Assembly: GCF_012277075.1 (NCBI RefSeq)
Contig: NZ_JAAXMT010000010.1
Location: forward strand, 62,001-126,000
Reading direction: 5' to 3'
Length of the DNA stretch: 64,000 nt
From: Streptococcus alactolyticus
GTDB lineage: Bacteria; Bacillota; Bacilli; Lactobacillales; Streptococcaceae
Part shown: positions 1 through 8,455 of the stretch, one piece after another
How positions within the stretch are numbered: position 1 is the stretch's first letter
Layout of the letters: each line of letters starts with the position of its first letter
Notes under the pieces: model-generated
The model's database searches: none
What the model saw: the letters and a program-made list of their open reading frames with translations, nothing else
Told to the model about the DNA's origin: nothing
Position numbers and translations under genes: made by a program

Positions 1-212
1 ATATCTGTACGCCAACCAATTGTTTTTTCAGGGGCATATCCCTTGATAAAGACAAGAATACCTGTACGCCAAGTGTGTTGTTCTACAAAGTCTTTTCCAG
101 CCGTTATCTCTGCAATCCGCTCCAAAAGATAGGCTTGTGTTTTGAATTCTTCCAAACCAATTTCTGGAATTTGATGCAAATCGCGACGAATTTTCACTAA
201 ATCTAAAGTCAT
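1..212 (-). CDS. N-acetyldiaminopimelate deacetylase, N-terminal part (runs off the window)
   Basis: Only the first 70 codons are inside the window. The protein begins [20 protein letters not shown], and RRDLHQxPExGxEE is the typical opening of M20D amidohydrolases. By family and context it should remove the acetyl group from N-acetyl-L,L-diaminopimelate in the acetylase branch of lysine/DAP synthesis, in the cytoplasm. The metal-binding core lies beyond the window edge. The start at 212 has a GGAG about 11 nt upstream. A longer reading in another frame of the same strand is a shadow. The gene follows dapH by 21 bp, so the two are almost certainly one operon. Confidence 0.85.
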   Translation of the reverse strand, partial: MTLDLVKIRRDLHQIPEIGLEEFKTQAYLLERIAEITAGKDFVEQHTWRTGILVFIKGYAPEKTIGWRTD

Positions 213-233
213 ATCGCAAACTCCAAATGGGTT

Positions 234-932
234 TTATAAATGACGTAGAGCGTCTTCTAGGGCTGTTTTTTGTTGAGTTTTCGCATCGATTTCTTTAATG
301 ATGCGAGCAGGGACACCTGCTACCACGACATTTTCAGGAACATCTTTTGTAACAATAGCTCCCGCTGCAACGACCGAACCATTACCAACCTGAACCCCTT
401 CAATCACAACGGCATTCGCTCCCACAAGAACGTTATCACCGATACGAACAGGTTCTGCTGAAGCTGGCTCAATCACGCCTGCAAGGACCGCACCCGCACC
501 GATGTGGCTATTTTTTCCAACAATCGCGCGACCACCAAGAACCGCACCCATATCAATCATAGTGCCAGCACCGATTTCAGCACCGATATTAATCACAGCT
601 CCCATCATCACCACCGCATTGTCCTCAATGGTTACTTGGTCACGAATAATCGCACCTGGCTCAATACGAGCATTGAGATGACGTTTATCCAGCAAAGGTA
701 CCGCAGAATTACGCCCATCTTGTTCCACCACATAATCCTTGTTTTCAGTCAGATTAGCCAAAAGTGGCTCAATATCTTTCCAATCCCCAAAAAGCACATT
801 GCCAAGCTTGAGAACATTTTCTGGAACAGCCGCTGCCAACTCTCCCTCAAAAGTCACCTTCACATTTGTCTTTTTCTCCGCATTACCAATAAAAGCAATA
901 ATCTCTTGCGCCGTCATTTTTTGTGCAGTCAT
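234..932 (-). CDS. dapH: 2,3,4,5-tetrahydropyridine-2,6-dicarboxylate N-acetyltransferase
   Basis: This 232-residue acetyltransferase transfers acetyl from acetyl-CoA to tetrahydrodipicolinate, the committed step of the acetylase route to DAP and lysine. Residues ~1-85 form an alpha/beta N-terminal domain. Residues ~88-215 are a left-handed beta-helix of hexapeptide repeats (GAIIRD, GAVINIG, GAGTMID, GAVLGG, GANAVV and others), ending in the usual [11 protein letters not shown]. Length and composition match Firmicute DapH. The N-acetyl-DAP deacetylase follows 21 bp downstream. No good Shine-Dalgarno precedes the chosen ATG at 932, and an in-frame ATG five codons later is equally unsupported, so the start is uncertain by five residues. 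Confidence 0.93.
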   Translation of the reverse strand: MTAQKMTAQEIIAFIGNAEKKTNVKVTFEGELAAAVPENVLKLGNVLFGDWKDIEPLLANLTENKDYVVEQDGRNSAVPLLDKRHLNARIEPGAIIRDQVTIEDNAVVMMGAVINIGAEIGAGTMIDMGAVLGGRAIVGKNSHIGAGAVLAGVIEPASAEPVRIGDNVLVGANAVVIEGVQVGNGSVVAAGAIVTKDVPENVVVAGVPARIIKEIDAKTQQKTALEDALRHL

Positions 933-953
933 ATTTAAGATACCCAGAGCGTT

Positions 954-1045
954 TTAAAGACCTAGGAGAATCCTGATACCAAGACTTTCCAAGCCAAACA
1001 CCCTACTCCTTCCAATTCAAAATTAGTTAATTGTATATTATTATA
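954..1045 (-). promoter_or_regulatory. dapH promoter and leader with a possible mini-ORF
   Basis: An extended -10 (TGTTATAAT, hexamer at 1040-1045) puts transcription start near 1033, about 100 nt before dapH. The leader holds an AAGGAG followed by a GTG at 1001 that opens a 15-codon frame ending at 954, just before dapH. A leader peptide is speculative: the frame contains no lysine codons. Confidence 0.4.
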
Positions 1046-1080
1046 ACAAATATTCAGAAAATTTGGAAAGAAATTTTATT

Positions 1081-1110
1081 AAAAAAATCACTCAGTAAAA
1101 AACTGAGTGA
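1081..1110 (-). terminator. Rho-independent terminator of the EcsC-like gene
   Basis: TCACTCAGT (1088-1096) pairs perfectly with ACTGAGTGA (1102-1110) around an A5 loop. On the minus strand the stem is followed by a run of T. Confidence 0.85.
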
Positions 1111-1139
1111 CTAGGTATTATTAAAATACAAAATAACTT

Positions 1140-1979
1140 TTATTCACCAGCTAATTCTGTAAATTCTCCATCAATATCTTCTACGTCTTTAGCCATCTTT
1201 TGTCTAAAGTCTCCTCTATACTCATTCATTCCCGAAAGATCTTCTAAAATTTTTCCGTCCAATAAATCTACAAATGTATCGGCTAATTTATTTCCCATTG
1301 GTTTAAATGTCATATAAGTTAGACCCCCAGAAATCACTCCACCAAGTACTGGAACTACTTTAGTAATTGATTTTCCAACACTTTGTTTCGTAATTTTAAC
1401 TCCTATGGTACTGCCTATTTTCTTAACAAGCGGATACCACGCGGTTTTGGTTAAAGCTTGTTGTGTTACCTTCTTCCCAAGAGTTTTCCCAGCTGTTTTA
1501 GATATATTAGCAATTAGGGCAGATGAACCACTTGCCCCAAGCATAATACCTAGATAAGCAACAATACGAATTCGTGCTTCCTCTGGTAATTGATTATAAT
1601 CTCCGCCAAATAAATCATCTTCACCAAATAAATAAGCTATTTGCTGTGACAAATTTAGAGCAAAACCAAAATATTGAATAATATCTGCTCCTCCGGATGC
1701 CAAAGCAGTAACTGGATTAGATGGAAGCCCAGTTACAAAAGAAGCCACTGAAGTTTTATTAGTAGCGTTATTTATGACTTTTTTAGCTCTTTTTCGTAAA
1801 GCTTGACTAGTAAAAACACTTTGAGGACCATCCTTTATAATATTCTCTAAGTACTTATTACCAGCAAATTCCTTTCTTAGGAACTCTTCTCGATTCACTT
1901 TTACAAAAGGTAGCTGACTAGCAGCAGTGATTGTTTGAATCATTACCTCATACATTTGATTTTGGTCATTATTTGACAT
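1140..1979 (-). CDS. EcsC-family-like protein of unknown function
   Basis: This is a 279-residue protein that I place tentatively in the EcsC family (small-residue-rich, membrane-associated alpha-helical proteins). Residues ~75-175 are rich in Gly, Ala and Ser with hydrophobic stretches (NPVTALASGGADIIQYFGFA; GIMLGASGSSALIANIS), and ~205-245 contain another (VVPVLGGVISGGLTYMTF). The C-terminal ~35 residues are highly acidic. The start at 1979 has a GGAG 7 nt upstream. The gene is monocistronic, with its own consensus promoter and terminator, between dapH and pgi. The biochemical role is unknown. Its more AT-rich sequence than the flanking housekeeping genes could mean acquisition, but this was not measured. 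Confidence 0.6.
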   Translation of the reverse strand: MSNNDQNQMYEVMIQTITAASQLPFVKVNREEFLRKEFAGNKYLENIIKDGPQSVFTSQALRKRAKKVINNATNKTSVASFVTGLPSNPVTALASGGADIIQYFGFALNLSQQIAYLFGEDDLFGGDYNQLPEEARIRIVAYLGIMLGASGSSALIANISKTAGKTLGKKVTQQALTKTAWYPLVKKIGSTIGVKITKQSVGKSITKVVPVLGGVISGGLTYMTFKPMGNKLADTFVDLLDGKILEDLSGMNEYRGDFRQKMAKDVEDIDGEFTELAGE

Positions 1980-2014
1980 GCCTAATCTCCATTTTCCTTA
2001 AAATTTCCACAATC

Positions 2015-2043
2015 ATTATATATACATATATAATTTTTGTCAA
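2015..2043 (-). promoter_or_regulatory. Consensus sigma-A promoter of the EcsC-like gene
   Basis: On the minus strand TTGACA (2038-2043) and TATAAT (2015-2020) are separated by exactly 17 bp, both perfect consensus. The spacer and -10 contain an inverted repeat, ATTATATAT-AC-ATATATAAT, a possible operator. Confidence 0.8.
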
Positions 2044-2068
2044 TCGGTTTCAGAGAATTTTTTCACAC

Positions 2069-2096
2069 AAAAAAGCTCCCTTACGGAAGCTTTTTT
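2069..2096 (-). terminator. Terminator of pgi
   Basis: AAAGCTTCC-GTAA-GGGAGCTTT read on the minus strand, with one G-U pair, followed by T6. It lies 19 bp after the pgi stop. Confidence 0.85.
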
Positions 2097-2114
2097 ATCT
2101 ATGTTAATGATAAA

Positions 2115-3464
2115 TTAAAGACGTGCGTTCAATTCAGCTGACAAATCTTCAAATCCTGGTTTACCAAGAAGAGCAAACATGTTTTTCTTGTATGCTTCTA
2201 CACCTGGTTGGTTGAATGGGTTAACAGCGTTAAGGTAACCTGAAAGACCAATAGCCAACTCGAAGAAGTAGATTGTATAACCAAGAGTGAATTCATCTTG
2301 TTGAGGAAGTGTCAAGAACATGTTAGGTACTCCACCGTCAGTGTGAGCAAGAAGTACACCATCAGTTGCTTTTTTGTTTACGAAATCAACGTCTTTACCT
2401 TGAAGGTAACCAAGGCCATCAAGGTCTTCTGACAATTCAGGAATAACAACGTTTTTACGTGGTTTATCAACACGAACAACTGTTTCAAAGATGTTGCGGT
2501 AACCTTCTTGGATGAATTGTCCAAGTGAGTGAAGGTCTGTTGAGAAGTTTGCAGATGTTGGGTAGATACCTTTTTGGTTTTTACCTTCTGATTCACCTGC
2601 TAATTGTTTCCACCATTCACCAAAGTATTGCAGTGATGGTTCATAGTTTGCCAAGATTTCAGTTACATAACCTTTACGGTAAAGGATGTTACGGATAGCA
2701 GCGTATTGGTAAGCAATGTTTTCTGAAAGTTTGTCAGATGACAAATCTTTGCGCGCTGCGTTAGCACCATTCATAAGAGCTTCAATATCAATACCTGCAG
2801 CAGCAATTGGAAGAAGACCTACTGGTGTCAATACTGAGAAACGTCCACCAACATTATCTGGCACAACAAATGTTTCCCAATCGTTAGCAACAGCTTCTAC
2901 TTTAACAGCACCTTTTGCTTTATCAGTAGTTGCATAGATACGTTTGTTAGCTTCTTCTTGACCGTATTTTTCAATCAAAAGTTCTTTGAAGACACGGAAA
3001 GCAATCGCTGGTTCAGTTGTTGTTCCTGATTTAGAAATAACGTTTACTGAGAAATCTTTATCTTTCACGTATTCGACAAGATCTGCTAAGTAACTTGAAG
3101 AAATTGAGTTACCTGCGTAAAGGATTTGTGGACCTTTACGGTCTGCAGATGCTTGTAAGTTGTAGAAATGATTACTCAAAAAGTCGATAACGGCACGCGC
3201 CCCAAGGTATGAACCACCAATACCGATAACAACAAGCACTTCGCTGTCTGATTGGATTTTAGCAGCAGCTTTTTGAATACGAGCAAATTCTTCTTTGTCG
3301 TAGTTTTCTGGAAGGTCTAACCAACCAAGGAAGTCAGAACCAGGACCTGTTCCTTTGCGCAAGTACTCATCAGCGGCACTTACTTGAGCTTGCATAAAAT
3401 CAACTTCTTCTTGTTCAACAAATTGATCTAAAAGCTTTGAATAATCAAATGTAATATGTGTCAT
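2115..3464 (-). CDS. pgi: Glucose-6-phosphate isomerase
   Basis: This 449-residue cytoplasmic enzyme interconverts glucose-6-phosphate and fructose-6-phosphate in glycolysis. Both PGI signatures are visible: [14 protein letters not shown] in the middle and [15 protein letters not shown] near the C-terminus, with the sugar-phosphate loop [11 protein letters not shown] near residue 80. Length is normal for the short Gram-positive form. The start at 3464 is preceded by GAGGAGGATAAAA, an excellent ribosome site. An upstream in-frame extension of seven codons (MYSRRIK) is rejected because it overlaps that site. Monocistronic. Confidence 0.97.
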   Translation of the reverse strand: MTHITFDYSKLLDQFVEQEEVDFMQAQVSAADEYLRKGTGPGSDFLGWLDLPENYDKEEFARIQKAAAKIQSDSEVLVVIGIGGSYLGARAVIDFLSNHFYNLQASADRKGPQILYAGNSISSSYLADLVEYVKDKDFSVNVISKSGTTTEPAIAFRVFKELLIEKYGQEEANKRIYATTDKAKGAVKVEAVANDWETFVVPDNVGGRFSVLTPVGLLPIAAAGIDIEALMNGANAARKDLSSDKLSENIAYQYAAIRNILYRKGYVTEILANYEPSLQYFGEWWKQLAGESEGKNQKGIYPTSANFSTDLHSLGQFIQEGYRNIFETVVRVDKPRKNVVIPELSEDLDGLGYLQGKDVDFVNKKATDGVLLAHTDGGVPNMFLTLPQQDEFTLGYTIYFFELAIGLSGYLNAVNPFNQPGVEAYKKNMFALLGKPGFEDLSAELNARL

Positions 3465-3495
3465 TTTTATCCTCCTCGAATACAATCTCTCTTCT

Positions 3496-3524
3496 ATATT
3501 ACTCTTTTATCCTTTATTTTTCAA
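3496..3524 (-). promoter_or_regulatory. pgi promoter
   Basis: TTGAAA (3519-3524), 17 bp, TAATAT (3496-3501) on the minus strand, about 25 bp upstream of the pgi ribosome site. Confidence 0.6.
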
Positions 3525-3665
3525 TGATTTTTAACAAAATAGATCAAATAAATAAAGCGTTTGCTATTTTCAGAAAACATTCAGAAAAAGTACACAAAAA
3601 TCAAGTTTTTTCTGTAAAAAAACAACATAAAAAGTCCTAAAAATTTAGGCACCTATTTTTAGAAA

Positions 3666-3746
3666 TAAAAAAAGAGCACACACCTACAATCGCTTAGGGC
3701 TGCTGGATTCCTCCCCTGACCCACTTCACGCGAAGATGTTGCTCCG
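3666..3746 (-). ncRNA. ffs: Signal recognition particle RNA, small bacterial type (4.5S/scRNA)
   Basis: The minus strand reads CGGAGCAACATC..., then GGGTCAGGGGAGGAATCCAGC... and ends in GTGTGCTCTTTTTTT. This is the conserved SRP domain-IV apex (GGTCAG / GGAA / AGCAGCC) on a long hairpin whose two ends pair (GGAGCA with TGTGCTC). It binds Ffh and targets membrane proteins to FtsY and SecYEG. The position directly after tadA is usual in streptococci. Ends are estimated from the promoter and the T run. Confidence 0.93.
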
Positions 3747-3752
3747 ATAAGT

Positions 3753-3780
3753 ATTATATCATAATTAAGAAATGATGCAA
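3753..3780 (-). promoter_or_regulatory. ffs promoter
   Basis: TTGCAT (3775-3780), 16 bp, TATAAT (3753-3758) on the minus strand, seven bases before the RNA start. Confidence 0.75.
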
Positions 3781-3787
3781 GCCAGAA

Positions 3788-4288
3788 CTATGCTTTTGCC
3801 TGTTTTTGTTGGGCTTTTTTCTTTTCGCGATTACGACGGAAAAAATCTTGCATAATTCCCGCGCATTCAGCTTCTAGAATCCCTGTTTCCACCTCAACTC
3901 GGTGATTGAGGCGAACATCGGTCAAAATATCGTACAGGCTCCCAGCACCGCCAAATTTTTGATTAGTAGCTCCGTAAATCACCTGCGGAATGCGAGCTAA
4001 TCCAATAGCACCGCTGCACATGACGCAAGGTTCAATGGTGACAAACAAGGTGCTATCCAGTAAACGCCAGTTGCCCTCTTTTTCGTTGGCTTCGTTAATG
4101 GCCATGATTTCAGCGTGTAAAATAGCTTTTTGCTGCTCCTCACGCGCATTGTGCCCACGACCGATAATCTCACCGTCTTTGACGATAACGCAACCGATAG
4201 GAATTTCACCTTTGGCTAATGACTTTTGTGCTTCTTTGAGCGCTTCTCGCATAAAATACGCCTTTTCTTCCTGCGTAAATGCTGACAT
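3788..4288 (-). CDS. tadA: tRNA-specific adenosine deaminase
   Basis: This 166-residue zinc enzyme deaminates A34 of tRNA-Arg(ACG) to inosine. The cytidine/adenosine deaminase signature is complete: H58-A-E60 (zinc ligand and proton shuttle) and P87-C88-V-M-C91 (zinc ligands). The C-terminal tail is very basic (NREKKKAQQKQAKA), as is common in this family. Its ATG overlaps the last base of the upstream MBL gene stop, so the two are translationally coupled. ffs lies just downstream. Confidence 0.96.
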   Translation of the reverse strand: MSAFTQEEKAYFMREALKEAQKSLAKGEIPIGCVIVKDGEIIGRGHNAREEQQKAILHAEIMAINEANEKEGNWRLLDSTLFVTIEPCVMCSGAIGLARIPQVIYGATNQKFGGAGSLYDILTDVRLNHRVEVETGILEAECAGIMQDFFRRNREKKKAQQKQAKA

Positions 4289-5064
4289 TACAAGTCACCT
4301 AATTGCCATGATTTGTGCGGCACGGCTAAATCAACAGGAACGTCTTTGGCATAGTGTTGGGTTTGTTCTTTCAGCACTTGCAAGTGTTTTGTCGCATCAA
4401 TGCCTTCTGGTGGAATTGGTGGGGTATGTGTCAAAACAAGGGATTTAACGGCTGCTTTATGGGCAATTTCGCCAGCTTCCTTGCTTGTCAAATGAGCTGG
4501 GTGGTTTTCATTGCCTTCATAAAGGTAAACATCCGCTAAAAAGAGGTCTGCATCCTTGGCAAATGCATCCAAGCCATCAAAGTAACCCGTATCACCAGTA
4601 AAGACTAGGACTTGACCAGTAGCTCTTTCAACGATACGAAAAGCGTAGCAAGGAACTGGGTGAACGGTTTTGATAAAGGTCACATCAAAAGGACCAATGT
4701 GTTCAACACCTGTCACATCATAAGCTCTACCTTCTGAAACGCCAAGCATAGTTAATTTGTCAAATTCATACAAGTCTTCCTTGTGTCCATAAATTGGCAA
4801 AACTTTTGGTGTCCAAAGGTGTTTTGGATACAATTGGAAATAGTGGCGCAACACACCCAAGTCAGCGATGTGGTCAGGATGATAATGCGAAATAATCACG
4901 GCATCCAAATCAATCGGGCTGATTTCTTTTTCCAGTTCTGTCACGGCACGACTACCGCAGTCCATCAATAATTGAAAACCATCTTCACCAGTAACGAGAT
5001 AAGAAGTTGTTCCACCGTCATCGTGTGGATAAGCTCCCCAACAACCAAGTGCTGTTAACTTCAT
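4288..5064 (-). CDS. MBL-fold metallo-hydrolase, RNase Z-like
   Basis: This 258-residue protein has the metallo-beta-lactamase signature S-H60-Y-H62-P-D64-H65, then later conserved H and D residues (TVHPVP near 145; FTGDTGYF near 165; VLTHTPP near 225). It resembles the phosphodiesterase/RNase Z-like branch, so a phosphodiester or cyclic-nucleotide substrate is possible. The actual substrate cannot be read from sequence. The start has AGGAGGGG upstream. An extended -10 (TGTTATAAT) lies about 28 bp before the start, beside the tgt terminator. It is coupled to tadA downstream. Confidence 0.85.
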   Translation of the reverse strand: MKLTALGCWGAYPHDDGGTTSYLVTGEDGFQLLMDCGSRAVTELEKEISPIDLDAVIISHYHPDHIADLGVLRHYFQLYPKHLWTPKVLPIYGHKEDLYEFDKLTMLGVSEGRAYDVTGVEHIGPFDVTFIKTVHPVPCYAFRIVERATGQVLVFTGDTGYFDGLDAFAKDADLFLADVYLYEGNENHPAHLTSKEAGEIAHKAAVKSLVLTHTPPIPPEGIDATKHLQVLKEQTQHYAKDVPVDLAVPHKSWQLGDL

Positions 5065-5100
5065 AGTACACCCCTCCTTTATTTATAAACCATTATAACA

Positions 5101-5135
5101 CAAAAAGACCCAACCTTGACAGGTTGAGTGAAGTC
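5101..5135 (-). terminator. Terminator of tgt
   Basis: On the minus strand an imperfect stem (TCAACC paired with GGTTGG, plus outer GAC/GTC) is followed by TTTTTGTG, directly after the tgt stop. The MBL-gene promoter begins just downstream. Confidence 0.7.
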
Positions 5136-6290
<1,155 letters not shown>

Positions 6291-6358
6291 CTACCACAAA
6301 AAACAGTTGTGGGCAATGTCAATACATTCTCAAAATAATGGTAAAAATAACCTTTACG

Positions 6359-6387
6359 ATTCTACCAAAAAAGTAGCTGTTTGTCAT
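6359..6387 (-). promoter_or_regulatory. tgt promoter
   Basis: ATGACA (6382-6387), 17 bp, TAGAAT (6359-6364) on the minus strand. The ~75-nt leader contains a CCACAA/TTGTGG hairpin just before the ribosome site. Confidence 0.55.
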
Positions 6388-6460
6388 GCAGTTCTTATTA
6401 TATGCTATTTCTAATACAATATGTTATAATAAAAAGCACGATTAAAGGAGGTTTTTTGAC

Positions 6461-7222
6461 ATGACTGCTTCAGAAACACGCCGACAAGCGCGAGAGTTTC
6501 TTAAAACACTGACTGGTAAATACCAGCTCTTTATTGTTACTATCATTTTATCTATTTTAACCATTTCCCTATCTTACCGTCAAACCATCGTTTCTTATGG
6601 TGATGTGACCATATTTGTGGATTTTGCAACCTCACTTCCACCACTTATTCAAATTTTATTGACCCTATTTTTAGCGTCAGCAAGTTATGCGGTGCTTGAT
6701 GTGCTACGTGCCAAAAGAACCGAAGTGAGCGTTTCAGACAATATGATTGTCTTTTCAAACGAACTCTTTTGGAAATTTCTTGTGACAGCTATTGTTAAAT
6801 GGTTCTTCATTTTCTTGTGGTCTTTGATTGCTATTGCTGGTGGTGTGATTTTATCACTTGGTATGGTCGTTAGCGTTGACAACAACCTAGCTGGTTCTGC
6901 TATCATTTTCGTTGGTTGCGCTATGGCTCTTATTGGAACATTCTTTGCCATCATGAAGCAATACGCTTATAGTATGACGACATACGTGCTTTACGACGAA
7001 GTCAACAACGGTACTTACCGAGGACCTCGTCAAGTGATTGCCAAAAGCCAAGCCTTGATGGATGGTAACAAATGGCGTTTCTTCTGCCTTGAGTTTAGCT
7101 TCATCGGTTGGGATATTTTGACCGCCCTTACCTTTGGTTTGCTTTGCTTCTACACGCTACCATACAGAACAACTGCAAACCTTATCTTCTACGAAAACTT
7201 GCTTGAACAAGAAGAAATCTAA
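6461..7222 (+). CDS. DUF975 family integral membrane protein
   Basis: This 253-residue protein has about five or six hydrophobic segments (around 20-40, 63-85, 105-130, 145-165, 195-230). The pattern and the RRQAREFLKTLTGKYQLF-type N-terminus match the DUF975 family of Firmicute membrane proteins. Function is unknown. The start has a strong AAAGGAGG. An extended -10 (TATAAT at 6425-6430 within TGTTATAAT) is ~30 bp upstream. It is monocistronic and diverges from tgt. Confidence 0.8.
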   Translation: MTASETRRQAREFLKTLTGKYQLFIVTIILSILTISLSYRQTIVSYGDVTIFVDFATSLPPLIQILLTLFLASASYAVLDVLRAKRTEVSVSDNMIVFSNELFWKFLVTAIVKWFFIFLWSLIAIAGGVILSLGMVVSVDNNLAGSAIIFVGCAMALIGTFFAIMKQYAYSMTTYVLYDEVNNGTYRGPRQVIAKSQALMDGNKWRFFCLEFSFIGWDILTALTFGLLCFYTLPYRTTANLIFYENLLEQEEI

Positions 7223-7262
7223 AAAAAGCCTTTCAGCCAGTAGTGGTTGAAAGGCTTTTTTA
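7223..7262. terminator. Bidirectional terminator between the DUF975 gene and perR
   Basis: AAAAAGCCTTTCAGCC pairs with GGTTGAAAGGCTTTTT. T runs occur on both strands, so it can end both convergent genes. Confidence 0.85.
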
Positions 7263-7269
7263 TTGTCCC

Positions 7270-7764
7270 TCATTCTTCATAAAGAGCAAGGGGTGAGCGT
7301 CCTGATTGCTTGACATCTTCTTGACACTTGGGGCAAAGACCGTAGGCGGTTACCTGTATTTTTGTGATTTGGTAGCCCGTTTGCTCGTAAGCTTCTTTTC
7401 CAATGTCAATCGCATCCACATCCATAAAATCAGTGATGGCACCGCAGCATTTGCAAATGATATTGATGTGCTGGTGTCCCATAAAATCATAGTAAGTGGT
7501 TGGATTGTTTGTGACCTTTAATTCCGTCACAAATCCCTCATCGACTAAAACTTTTATATTATTATAAACCGTTGCCAAACTCAAACTTGGGTGTTCTGGC
7601 AACAAATCTTTGTAAATTTTATCGGCACTAGGATGCTCGGTGCTATTTATCAGATAAGCAATGATAGCTTTACGTGTTTCCGTGATACGAATGTGTTTTC
7701 CCCTTAAATGCTCAATCACATTTTCATAAGCATCTAACGGACGATGATGGGTATGAATATCCAT
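7270..7764 (-). CDS. perR: Fur-family peroxide stress regulator
   Basis: This 164-residue metalloregulator has an N-terminal winged helix (~20-85; ITETRKAIIAYLI, then SLATVYNNIKVL as recognition helix) and a C-terminal metal-binding domain with the HQH motif and paired cysteines CKCCG and CPKCQ for structural zinc. Streptococci usually encode one Fur-like protein, PerR, which senses peroxide by metal-catalysed His oxidation. The call PerR rather than Fur or Zur is inference. The start at 7764 has AGGAGG seven bases upstream. An upstream in-frame ATG (11 codons longer) is rejected because it overlaps that site. Confidence 0.85.
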   Translation of the reverse strand: MDIHTHHRPLDAYENVIEHLRGKHIRITETRKAIIAYLINSTEHPSADKIYKDLLPEHPSLSLATVYNNIKVLVDEGFVTELKVTNNPTTYYDFMGHQHINIICKCCGAITDFMDVDAIDIGKEAYEQTGYQITKIQVTAYGLCPKCQEDVKQSGRSPLALYEE

Positions 7765-7903
7765 AGCAAAGCCTCCTTCCTCGTTTGCTGTATTCATTAT
7801 AACACAGTTTAAAAGCTAAGAAAGAAAGCGGTGCTCGTTTTATTTTTGTCTTTATCGACAAAAAATTCTTGAAATTCATTTTATATATAATGCAAAAAGA
7901 GCA

Positions 7904-7945
7904 TAAAAACTGAGAGTCGCTTTCTGCGAACTCTCAGTTTTTTCA
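7904..7945. terminator. Terminator of the CoA-binding protein gene
   Basis: AAAACTGAGAGT pairs with ACTCTCAGTTTT around a ~10-nt loop, with A and T runs on both sides. It lies right at the stop of the minus-strand gene. Confidence 0.8.
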
Positions 7946-8368
7946 TAATAAATTTTGATATTCAATCTTGATGCATTTATTCATGACGATGTTATCACGG
8001 CCTGCAGCTTGTAACAGATCAGCAGCTTCTTGGCTTTCTAGACCAAGTTGTGCCCAGAAAATATCGGCATCTGTTTCTAGGAAATCTTTAGCGACTTCTG
8101 GAAGAAATTCACTGCGTCTGAAAACATCCACAATATCAATGTGAACAGGAACATCTTGCAACCTAGCATAAGCTGTTTCATTTAAAACCTTCTGTCCTGC
8201 TAATTTGGGATTGACAGGAATAATGGTGTAGCCTGCTTCTTGCATGATCTTAGAAACACGGTAAGCAGCACTGTCCTCACGATGAGATAGCCCAACCACA
8301 GCAATGGTTTTAGCATTTTTCAGATAGTCCGCTATCACGGTTTGGCTCGGATTTTGGAAAGTAGTCAT
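7943..8368 (-). CDS. CoA-binding domain protein (YccU-like)
   Basis: This 141-residue single-domain protein has a Rossmann-type CoA-binding fold. The N-terminal KTIAVVGLSHREDSAAYRVS and the central YTIIPVNPKLAGQKVL, DIVDVFRR and FWAQLGLES match the succinyl-CoA-synthetase-like CoA_binding family. These stand-alone proteins have no assigned reaction. The start has AGGAGG seven bases upstream and an extended -10-like TGTTATACT. Monocistronic, between perR and polA. Confidence 0.85.
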   Translation of the reverse strand: MTTFQNPSQTVIADYLKNAKTIAVVGLSHREDSAAYRVSKIMQEAGYTIIPVNPKLAGQKVLNETAYARLQDVPVHIDIVDVFRRSEFLPEVAKDFLETDADIFWAQLGLESQEAADLLQAAGRDNIVMNKCIKIEYQNLL

Positions 8369-8455
8369 CGCAGAAACCTCCTAAAAATGTCTTTTCTTCA
8401 GTATAACACACTTCTTTCTAAAAATGAGATGACAAACCTTGCCATCTCATGTCTT

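Noticed and set aside
3555-3570. cre-like AAAGCGTTTGCT upstream of pgi
   Set aside because: At least three mismatches to the consensus, and placed upstream of the promoter where its effect would be unclear.
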